Positions 38,901 through 50,900 of a stretch of 64,000 nucleotides of DNA are shown in pieces. Origin of the DNA: Trogon surrucura (lineage: Eukaryota > Chordata > Aves > Trogoniformes > Trogonidae); the NCBI GenBank assembly GCA_020746105.1, contig CM036619.1, positions 54,606,635 through 54,670,634 on the forward strand. The letters are read 5' to 3'. Below the pieces are notes generated by a model. That model was not told where the DNA came from and made no database searches. It saw only the letters and a list, made by a program, of their open reading frames with translations. The position numbers and the translations under genes are program-made. Within the stretch, counting starts at the first letter, position 1. Every line of letters begins with the position of its first letter.

Positions 38901-41900
38901 ACCCCCCTGCCATAAACCGCAATTCTTCCACTTCCTGAAGGAGTCAACAGCAGTCTCTGGAAGAGTATCCCCACTACATTCTTTTCTTCCAATTATTCAT
39001 TTCAAGGAAAGCAGTTAGCACAAAGCTGTTTTCTGAGCAACTCATTGATATGCTGGACCTACTCCAAGGAAGAAGAGTGGGATTGACTAAGGAAAGTAGA
39101 GATGACTCATGTCAGGATCCCAAAGGGGCTGAGCTGGAACATATCTATAATACTGCTCCACCTTGCTGAAATATAGGTTGCTGTGAACATAAACAATGGC
39201 TGAAATTTGAGAACCTATGGCATTTTAAGAACTGCATATTTTCAATTAGGTAAAACAGAGACAGCACTCCTGTTGTCCAAGTATTTGTTGTTCAGCTAAT
39301 CAAAGTAAAAGCTATTAATGTGACAAGATAAAAAAAAAATAGATAAAAATTAACTGTAAGATTTGAAGAATAACTAGTTTAATTAAAATTCCATGACAAA
39401 AAGTCACTTGAAGTGACACTGGGCAAAACTTGCAAGATAGTAGAAACAGCATTCTACCCACTAGTTATCCTTGTCTAATAACTACTTTTTTTTCTCTGGA
39501 TGTCAGAAAATCTTTTCTTCCTATTCTCTACGTTTAAGTGCTCACCTGATTTATACAGGAACCCAGCACTCTAATTATGAAAAATCTAGGTTAAATGATG
39601 TTAAATACAAAGTAGCAATTTTATCATTAAGACATAATAAATTCTCTTTAGCATGCTTGTATTCACTTATCTTTCACTTGTTAGGTTTTAAGCCAATCAA
39701 TAAAGCAGAAGAAAAGTAATTTGCGAACTCCAGCCTGCTTCTGCAACCTAGCATACAGTTTGAGAGATTTAAAAAAACTTCTAAATCCAGACTGACTGCA
39801 GGAATCAGTCACACATTCCACTGTCATCTAAAACTAGTGCCATTATCGGTACCTCAGAATTCCCTGGGCTCACTTGAAGGTATTCCCCATGCAGGAAAAT
39901 ATGCTAGCAGTTTTGAAAAAGAATAAAAGCATTTGATGTAGATTCCAAGTATTTATTTTAATTGATAGAACTAATATTAGTTTAAGTCCAAGAACATCTT
40001 GTATGGGAGACTTCACATTCTCTGTGATGTTTATGGACTATGCAACATGCCTAGAAAAGTAAAAAGAAAATGATAGCTATAGAGGAAGAGCATTCTGCAC
40101 AGATTAAATCTTGAAGAACTTCACTCTGATTGCACACGGACCTTTTCTCATTTACACACTTCAGTTTCTTTAAACCATCCTGAGTCACCTCCAGCTTGCA
40201 ATCAAAGTAGTGTCTGGCACTTTCTGTTGATATCTCTTGTGCCTCTTCCCTTTCTGCTTGCTGCAATTTAATATGCCTTATAAACATTCCTACTAAGTAA
40301 CACTCAGAAGGTCATTTGTTTAGATCAGAATTTCTCTACCACATCTTTTTATAGGATCAAGAGGCTAAATTACCACAGGCATGACCTTGCTTTTGCAAAG
40401 ATGCAAATCCATCCCAGATCCACTAATGCTAGCAATGAACTGGGGGGGAATGGGGCACCCTTCAGTGGGTGAGGAATCAGTGACTTAAAAGGAATCATGA
40501 GCAACATTTCTCACATGGAAAGGAAGCAGGAGCTAAATGGTGAATGAGATATGGTAGGAAGGAACTTTAGACTTTTGGAGAACATGGACTAGAAGTAATT
40601 TATCCCACACTTCTAGAGAAGACATTAGTCACATATGAGTATGAATGACCATGAATGTATATCCAGTCTCAGGAAACTTCTGTCCCTCAGTTATCCCTTT
40701 TGCTTCTTTACCTCTATGACATTATTATTATTCTCCTGGAAAAAGCAGTAATGTCTTTAATTTTAATTCAACTTTCCTCAAGGCACAAGACATTTATGCA
40801 GCTCATCACATCTTCCTGCAGGTTAGATCTCATTCTGTCTTGAAATACAATACAAACATGAAATTTGAAGAGAACAGCTTAGCTTATGCAGTTGCAAGAA
40901 AAAGTACGTGAACCTTTTGGAATTTCATGGTGTTCTACACTAATCCGTCGTAAAATGTGATCTAACTGTTATCTAAGTCAAGAGTATTGACAAATATAAT
41001 GTGCCTAAAATAACACAAAACCAATTCTGATCCTCCATGTTTTTAATGAACACACTTATTCAACACTCAAAATGCTAGTGGAAAAAGTAAATAAACTCTT
41101 GAGATGACCTCAAAAAAAGCTAATCAGAGTCAGGTTAATCTGAAGTCTTGTTAAGAAAATGAATTTGGAGGTGTGGACTAGAGCTGTGTTGACTGATAAA
41201 AAGCACTCAAACTTTTTGAGTTTGCTCTGCACAAGATGTATGCTTATGTGAGCCATGCCTTGCAAAAAGGAGCTTTCAGAGGATCTGTGATCAAGAATTG
41301 TTGATTTACACAAAGCTAGAAGGGGTTACAAAGTGATTTCAAACACCTTAGAAATTCAGCAGTCTATAGTTAGGCAAACCATCTACAAACAGAGGCACTT
41401 TGGGACTGTAGCTACTTTATCAAGAAGTGGACATGCAGTCAAAATGACCCCAAGAACACAACGAAGACTCATCACTGAGGTAAAGAAACGACCCTGAGTG
41501 ACAGCCCAAGAGCTGAAGGCATCATTGGAACTGGCTAACATCTGTGTTCATGAGTCTACAGTACGTAAAACATTGAAGCTAATCATTAAAACATTAGAAT
41601 TATTTTTCCATTATTAATTAAACCAAATAATAATTCAATGTAAAACCTGGTCTCTGGTTCAATTCTATCAAAACTTACTATTGCATATTTCATAATCCAA
41701 CTGACAGTACTGATAAATTTTTTTAATGAAATGGAAGTATAAGTAAGCCATACTATGACGATAAGACTTTGTCACAAGGTCCAGTATGGATGCATGAGAG
41801 CTGTATTTATGAAAAAAAGTTGCAGAATATTATCTAAATTGTGTTTATAAACTGTAGATTTTTCAACAAATTAAAGAATCTGTCAAGTTTGTGACTATAT

Positions 41901-44900
41901 AATGCATGTGTATATGTTGTATTTATTAGCAGTAACCCTCTTTGCATCAATACATAAACTCTTCTACAAGAACCAAAGTTCAGTTCTTTAACGTCCCATT
42001 GGCATTAGACAATGACATATCTCTCCATCTCTGCAGCTGCAACATGGAAGTTCTAGGTGAGCCTCTTCTGATGAATATTTTATCACCTGTGAATTGAAAT
42101 GGTCAAAGAAAAACATCTCCTTTGATCTGCTTTCTAGGTTGCTGCTAGGATTTCAGCACTAGAAGCCTAATTTGAAGAAAAGATATGAAATGAGGTTGCT
42201 CCATGATCAGGAAATGTTGATGAGTCATGTTAATTACATCCAGAATGAATGAGCATGGCAGTCAGCCAGGACTGAAGGCTTTCCAATACATGTGCACAAA
42301 CCCAACTTTATGCATGAGTGTCATTAAGCTATTTACAGGATTAAAGACCTGATTTGTCTCAATGTCAGCAATGATACCAGTTCAGAGACCTCATGAAAAG
42401 GTCCTACAATGAAGTTGTAAATTTAATCTTAAAAAAATTAAATAAGAAATGTATCCTTAACTGTATTAGACTTAATTCTGTCCAGTATTGTTTCTCATGC
42501 TCTAAAATGGAGCATTGTGATTTCAGGCATTGGAGGGCAATACTCAGCTGCCTTGATTCCTTGAGGAAGAAGGGAGGACACTGAAGGTATCAGAAATGCT
42601 AAAAGTACTTTCATGTAGAATTGCCGTGTTTCTCCAACGCCCTAACCTGCAGTGTGCTGGGGATTTAAACACTCACTTTTACTAGACAAGACACAGTTCA
42701 ATTCAGTTGCATTTTCCACCCTGATCTCACTCCTAACTTCTTCCACACAATCAGCACTGAAAAGGAACCCTATCAGGAAGGCGGCCAGCACAGACTACTT
42801 TGCTCTTCAAATCAGATTTTAAGACTGAAGCAGGAACAACCCTGCTCTAAACACAGACAGCAGATAAGCTATCTCAAAGAACACAGTAATATATCCAGAG
42901 TAATACTTAATGTATCTTTTTTAATCACACATTAGCTATGTCTGAACTGAATTTTTGTAAGTTTTTCCCCTGAATTTTGTTCTTTCTTAAAAGACTATCT
43001 GTAAATGTCTTTGGTTTGTTTGCTACACAGAAGTTATCTTTTAAAGACTCTAGTGAGTCTTTTTGAAATATGCCAGCCAAAATGAAACTTCCAAAGTTAT
43101 GTAGATGAAGAGGTTTTTGAGATCTACAGATACATTATCTATTCCTAGAGCATTTTCTCAACATGTTATGGTAAGATTTCTTGCCATACGTTAATAAGAC
43201 TAACTGAAAACCAGATTGTACACTTTGACCTATATATTTTCTAGGTATTTTCACATATAGCAATAAATTCACTCCTTAAGGACAGTCTTTTACAGACTGG
43301 ATGTACTACACAGTAGTAGCCACTAAAAATTCCGCCACACGCAAATCCGTAAATGTGATACTCAGATTTTGGTCCCAGAAGGAAAATTCTGAACCTAATA
43401 CTGTAAACTAGCATTAATTCATGAGGGTTTTAAACTCATAGGTTAGAGTTCAGTATATTAAAAATAAAATACTTTCTGAAGAGCATCTGAGACCTGCTAC
43501 TCCAAAGTTAATGAAGAACTCAAATTCTCTTCATGTGTACAGTTTTGGTCTACACTTCAAATACTGAAATAAGAAATCTCTGCATCAAATGCTGTGTTTC
43601 TTCCATGGAGGAAGAGGTCCAATGGCACAGATACTGGTGACCCATATGTCATCTAACTCCCCTTGCCTTTTACTTTCTACTGTTAAGGTGCTCAGAGATT
43701 CTTAGCCAAAAAGAAAACATTAAGGACAGAGAGCTAGATAACATTTAGACCTTCTGAATCTGTTCCAGAAATCTGACCGGTGGACGTGAACAGACCTCCA
43801 CTGAAATACCTAGCTTTGCTAGCTGTTAGAAGACTTTTGGCATCCACCACTGTGCAGCACAAGTGAAAGGCAAGTTTGCAATGAAGGTTTACTCTACGAC
43901 TAAAGATTTATTTTGCTAACTGTTATGCTTATATTTCTGCAATGCTTTGTGGGTTTTGGTCTTTAAGAACTACATACAGTTTAATTAAAATTTGCCATAT
44001 CTGAACCTGATTTTTTTCAAGTAAAGAAAATAAGGAAGAGGTTATGTAACCTGTCAAAAGCCAGTAAATCAGTGAAAACATCCTGGTACATTTCATTTTA
44101 TACCAGATTATTCAGAGTCTAATTTCAGAAATTGTCAAGTTAAACCTCAGCTGAAGCAGTATCCTTCCTTATCCCTAAAAAACCCACAAAACCCTATATG
44201 TGCACATGCAGAAAACAGCATAGAAAACCCTTCCTGTTTATTTTAGAATGTGAGTGAATATATATGTGTACAAATACACACAAACTCACAAGAGAAAGTG
44301 AATCAAAGATTTACATAAATTTAAAGTGCACCTTGAAAAGGTAGAAACCAGAGTTTGCAATAGGATGCCATAACATGGTGTTTTCCCCTCTTGGAGCTAA
44401 TCCTCTACCTTCCCAGAAAAATATTTTCAGGTCTTTTTAGAAAATCTACTTCAAGACAACGTCATGTCAATCTGTGGGTATTTAACAGAAGTAGTAATGG
44501 ATATGTAGCCCCTCCTACTGACAAATGGTGAGTGGATTCACTGATCAAAGTAAGAAAATAGTGTCACTATACCAAATATGCATACTACAAAGTGAAGTAA
44601 ATGTAAATAATCCACAGAGGATTATATTTGCCTTACCATTAGAGAAATATTTGAGTAGAATATGTCTCAATGTAGTTCTTTAAGCAGAAGATCTCAGATT
44701 CTTGAAGAAGGAAGATAGCATCTTCTGATAACACGACCACACGCATTTGCAGGGTCGGACGACAGCAGCAGAGAGTTTACCTGCCTTGATTTCCACGGTA
44801 AGGCACTCTAAAGGAACCTGAAGCATTTCATGGCTATTCAGGTCAGCTTTTCATTTCTGCTGACATCTATCAGAATTCTGTTCGAATCGCAATCCCTTAA

Positions 44901-47900
44901 AAAGGAATAAATCTTGTTCTTTAGGAGCTTCCAAATTATTATGGAAAGAACAAATAGATAATGAGTACTCAGATAATTATTTTGAAACAATACAATAGAC
45001 TATGTACTTAACAAAATCCTTAATATACGAGATTGAAGGTATAGGAATAAATCTACCTTTCACTGTATTTTACAGTAAGTGCATTTAATTTCCATTATCA
45101 TGATAAGCTTATAAGGTAGGAATCATATTATTTATGTCTATAACAAGTACAACAGAGCAATTCATCTAGAAGAATAATGATTTGGAGGGACGAACTTTAG
45201 AGGTCAGCATAACTCATTCCTTTTGTACACTCACAGTTTAACTTTCCTGCTCAATATATGCATCCCATACACAGTGCCAGTAAGGCTGTTAGTAATGACT
45301 GTATCACATATTACCACATGAGGTGGGTGCCTTGGTGACAGAAGATACAGAGAAGGCAGAGTTACTGAATGCCTTCTTTGTCTCTGTCTACTCTGCCAGA
45401 GGCTGTCCTGAGGAGCCCCGTTCCCCTGAGGCCCCAGAGGAAGTCAGGGCAGTGGAGGAGTTTGCTTTAGTCGAAGAGGACGGGGTTAGGGACCAATTAA
45501 GCAATCTGGACATCCATAAATCCATGGGGTCAGACGGGATGCATCCACAGGTGCTGAGGGAGCTGGCTGATGTCATTGCTAGACCACTCTCCATCATCTT
45601 TGCCAAGTCTTGGGAGACGGGAGAGGTGCCTGAGGATTGGAGGGAAGCAAATGTCACTCCAGTCTTCAAAAAGGGCAAGAAGGAGGACCCGGGTAACTAT
45701 AGACCGGTCAGCCTCACCTCCATCCCTGGGAAAGTGATGGAACGACTTATCCTTGGTGCCATCTCAAGGCACATCAAGGATAAGAGGGTCATTAGAGACA
45801 GTCAACATGGCTTCACCAAGGGGAAGTCGTGCTTGACTAACCTCATAGCCTTTTACGAGGATATAACAAGGTGGATAGATGATGGCAGAGCGGTGGATGT
45901 GGTCTACCTTGACTTCAGTAAAGCACCTGACACAGTCTCCCACAGCATCCTTGCTGCTAAACTGAGGAACTGTGGTCTAGACTCTCGGGTAGTGAGGTGG
46001 ACTGTGAACTGGCTAAGGGGAAGAAGCCAAAGAGTTGTGGTCAATGGGGCGGAGTCTGGTTGGAGGCCTGTATCCAGTGGAGTCCCTCAACGGTTGGTAC
46101 TGGGACCAGTATTATTCAATATATTCATCGATGACTTGGATGAGGGACTAGAGAGTACTATCAGCAAGTTTGCTGATGACACCAAGGTGGGAGGAGTGGC
46201 TGACACACCAGAAGGCTGTGCTGCCATTCAGCGAGACCTGGAAAGGCTGGAGCGTTGGGCGGGGAAAAATTTAATGAAGTATAACAAGGGTAAGTGTAGA
46301 GTCTTGCATCTGGGTAGGAACAACCCCAGGTTCCAGTATAAGTTGGGGAATGACTTATTAGAGAGTAGTGTAGGGGAAAGGGACCTGGGAGTCTTGGTGG
46401 ACAGCAGGATGACCACGAGCCAGCACTGTGCCCTTGTGGCCAGGAAGGCCAATGGCATCCTGGGGTGTATTAGAAGAGGGGTGGTTAGTAGGTCAAGAGA
46501 GGTTCTCCTTCCCCTCTACTCTGCCCTGGTGAGACTCCATCTGGAATATTGTGTCCAGTTCTGGGCCCCTCACTTTAAGAAAGACAGGGAACTGCTGGAG
46601 AGAGTCCAGCACAGGGCGACTAGGATGATTAAGGGAGTGGAGCATCTCCCTTATGAGAAAAGACTGAGGGAGCTGGGGCTCTTTAGTTTGGAGAAGAGGA
46701 GTCTGAGGGGTGACCTCATTAATGTTTACAAATATATCAAGGGTGAGTGTCACGAGGATGGAGCCAGGCTCTTCTCGGTGACAACCAATGATAGGACAAG
46801 GGGTAATGGGCTGAAACTGGAACATAAGAGGTTCCGCTTAAACTCGAGAAGAAACTTCTTCTCAGTGAGGGTGACGGAACACTGGAACGGGCTGCCCAGA
46901 GAGGTTGTGGAGTCTCCTTCTCTGGAGACATTCAAGACCAGCCTGGACACGTTCCTGTGTAGCATAATCTAGGCATTCCTGCTCTGGCAGGGGGATTGGA
47001 CTTGATGATTTTTCGAGGTCCCTTCCAATCCCTAACATTCTATGATTCTATGATCCCCTCAATACAGGCCACTATGCAGCCACCCTGAAGACACAACTCT
47101 TTTCAATGCTAATTTGAATAGAATTCAACCCAGTGATATGGAAGTGAAAGGTGTCAGCCTCATTTGTTTAAGCCTTCAGTTCTGTGAAAAATAATTTGGA
47201 GAAGTAAATTCTGTGCCAGTTTTTAACACTATGTTGACTCATACTTTAGAGAAATATTGCATCTAGAGCTGTTGACTACTTTTCAAGCTTGCTACTTTCA
47301 CTGCATTTTTTGAATATCTATGAACTAACTTTCTTTCACCTCATTAAAGAGAGTTTCACAGCAGGGGACAGATCAATGTGTCATTGGGCAGAGGTCAGCA
47401 CAAGAAATGGTTTTTACTCAGCAAAAAAAAGAACAAGAGATTTCCTCCAAAATGATTTCATCCTACCAGGCAGCAAACACTTTGAAATACTGTTGAGAAC
47501 TCTTAGCTGCAAGCACATTCAGACAGACACTTGGAGGGGAGCAACCATCACAAATTCTGGACAAGAAAACCAATATCAGACTGCATGAGGTCTGCAAAAT
47601 AGTCTTGCCTGTAGCCTCCGAGTCATGTCTGTGACATGGTCTTCGTCAACACTAAGCTCATGAGAAAGAACCCTACATGTATATATTATTACACCTTTAT
47701 ACTTGGGGTGGAGGGATGGTGGTGGTGGTACTGCAGAGTTTAGAGTATTAACAGAATGTAGCACAGCAGTTAACAGGGACAAGGACCGTGCCCTGCCTTA
47801 CTCCAGCTGTATTCACAGGTGAAAGGCACTTCATAACAGAGTGCTGGAGTACCACACTCAGCACAAACATTGGAGATATTCCACAACAGGTTATCCTCAG

Positions 47901-50900
47901 AAAAGTAAAATTACTGGCAGCAATTTTTCCAGTTATTAACATGTCCCTCCATAGCATCTTGATCTGTGCATTATGGACAGGGTTCTCCACAGTACTTGCA
48001 ACTTTGTAATAAAATAAAAAAAAAAAGAAAAAAGCTATCAACAGATTGCATGTCTTCATCTCACAGAACAACAAGTTTGTTGTTTTCCAACTTTCCCACC
48101 AGAGAAGATCAAAACTATTCAGATTAGTAAGTACATCTGTTTCAGAGTGCAGCTGCTATGTCTTCAATTGCAGTTTAATGAGATTCCTACAATGTTTGAT
48201 ACAGGATGCACTTCTGATCTTCAGTGTCATTATGCAAGTCTGCTATACTGCTCATAGCTTAAAAACATTAAGAACAGCTGTGCTGCCAAAAAGCTATTGG
48301 CGTTGCTGTTGCAAGAAAAAGATGCTTAGCAGGGAATATTCTGATTTCTTTAATGCCTACCTTCAAACTTTAAGTATGTTCACATATCTTTTTTTTTATG
48401 TAAAATGAGTTCTACCTCCTTCTTTTGGGATTGCAGGGTCACGAGTAAAGCCTGTGTATTCCTAGTTGTGGAGAAAACATCAGGTAAATTGGATTTTTTC
48501 AAATTACACTGAAAAATGACAAGACTCACCTGAAGGATGAAATCACACAATTCAAAGTAGATGTAAGCTTAAAGAATGGGATTGTTCAGACACCAAAACA
48601 AGCTTGATGTACTCAGATCAAACCTGATTCCTTTCTAAAAGATGTTATTTAGCTAAAAATATAAATTCCTATTCAAGCAAACACAGCTCTGTACAGTACT
48701 GACTGGGTAGTACTGATTTGGAATTATGAGATTCTGTAATTCAGTAATTTTTTAATGATCTCACATTATAGAGCAAAATTCTTAAAATATACTGAAATAA
48801 TAACTGAAATGATACTCTATTTAGAGTTGCCTAGAATACCCATTAGGTAGCTCAAATATCCTTAAGACATTTCTAACTTTTTTCCCAAGCTAGTTTTAAA
48901 AATGCAGGCCATCTTTGTACTATATCAGTACATACACATAAGGAAAAAGGTTTGAGACTTAAGTGTTTGTGTGACTTGTGTAAAAGAGTATAAAAAAAAA
49001 TAATCCTTGGAGCATGAAAATGTATTCTGCTTGTTCAGGCAAACCAGAATTAAATAGTATTACTGAGAATTTAATTTTACCTTTCCTCTTGAAAACATTT
49101 TATGACTGAAAATAAGCATGGCATACACCCAACACAATATTTTGAAAAGTAACTGAAAGCAATTTGCAAAGAAGTAGTATGATAATGATTAGCAACATTA
49201 AAATTACTGTTACACCTTACAGGTTTATTTAAAAACAAAAATAAGATTATTTCTGATCAGATAGCCTAATATTGGAAGTGATGGCTCCTTTGTAAATGAA
49301 TAATGTGAGAACAGAAGAAAGCTTGCTGTATTCTATATTTTTTCTTATACTTTGGAACAAAAAGATGTTTTAAAACAAGTATGGAAAACTGTACTTTTCT
49401 CAGATCCTTTTTCTGGAACATTCTCAAAGTTAATTAAAACTGGGTATGAAGAAAGATCCTATATGAATAGTAGTTTTTTTGTACCTGTAAATAACAACAT
49501 ACTGTCTAGAATGAGACAGAAAGTCCAGTTTTGAACAGGAAATAGTAACCCTTTTGTAACAATCTTGACCCATCTAGCCCAGTGGTATCCAAGCCTGTTT
49601 TGGGAGATTATGGTGTTTGTTTTGTGGAGTTTTGGTGGGAGGTGTTGGCGTGGGTTTTGTTTTTGTTCTTGACATAGTAGCTGGTTCTACAATTTAGCAA
49701 AAAGAGATGAAACTTAACAGAAAGTATCCAGTCAGTCAAATCACTTGGCTTCACCTTTTAAAAAGTATATTTAAACTTGGTAAGTTTCTTCTACTTAACT
49801 ACATTTCTTCTACTTTATAAACATAGAATGATAATACAGTGCTCTGCAATAATGTATCCGCTACTTTAAGTAAGAGAGCATCATCTTATTCATATGCAAA
49901 AATCTTATCTTTCTCTTCGGATAAAAAAAATCCATTTTTTTTTTTTCTAGAAGAGAGTTTCCTTTTGGTTGTTGTTTTCTTTCCTTTTTTTTTTTTCCAC
50001 CTCCCTCCTGAGAGGATGTTTATAATTCTGAATCTAACCCTCTATAGTTATACAAATTTTTTTCTTCCTCCTACCACCACCAAATAAATCAAACAGAAAA
50101 TAAGGTCATTCATCACAGTGAGATAAAATCAGAAAGTTGACTCAAGAAATTAAATCCAATTTCTTAGTGAACTTATAGAATTCCTGCATCATACAGCCTG
50201 AAGTACTATGAAGATGCTAAAGATGCCTCTTATTTATTTATTTAAGTATTTGGAGGGGAGATAATGCCAGGGCAGGGCTGATATACAGAAAAGAAAACCA
50301 AGAAAAAAACCAAACAGCCTATTCAGCCTTGCTCTGTCTGAATACAAGATATTGTCAAGCCGCTCTGATTGCTTTATCATCTCTTTTTTTTCAAATTTCC
50401 ACTTAGCTTCCCTAAGTATATTATGACAACATTTGCAAGGAAATGATGGGTTTTTCTTTGTGTAAAAGTAGACTGAAGAAACTGACTACACAAACCAGAT
50501 TTTTTTTCTTTGTGGATTAGACTTGTGAAGAGAATAATTCATGTAGTTATTAATGAGATTTGGTGTTTGTTCATTGTCAGCTTTTGAGGAAAATAAGCAT
50601 ACTTTCATTATTTTAGAGGTAATCTCCTTCTGCAGTATTCCCATTTCATGGTGCATTTAAAAAATAAGTATAGTTAATGGTGACAGACTATCACATAAAA
50701 GGAGTTATGAAAAGAGTCACTAATACTGTAAGGTATACTACAAAAAGCAGTGGTTGGTTCTATTAAGATAAATAACTTGGTCCCAACTACAGAATATAAT
50801 GTACAGGAAAGTGTCAAATTAGACAGCAACTAGGCACTTAAAGTGAAATAATTAACTTCTGATTGATGAGAAGGAATATTAATTTCTAAAAAAAAGCTAG

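Noticed and set aside
40051..40287. 78-codon minus-strand frame in the AKAIN1 intron with a charged, cysteine-containing product
   Set aside because: No recognised family and no convincing splice sites at its ends; kept only as a chance frame.
49575..49680. hAT-like terminal sequence (CAGTGGTATCC) followed by a G/T-rich tract
   Set aside because: The terminal match is short, no partner inverted repeat or target duplication was found, and the G/T tract is low complexity.
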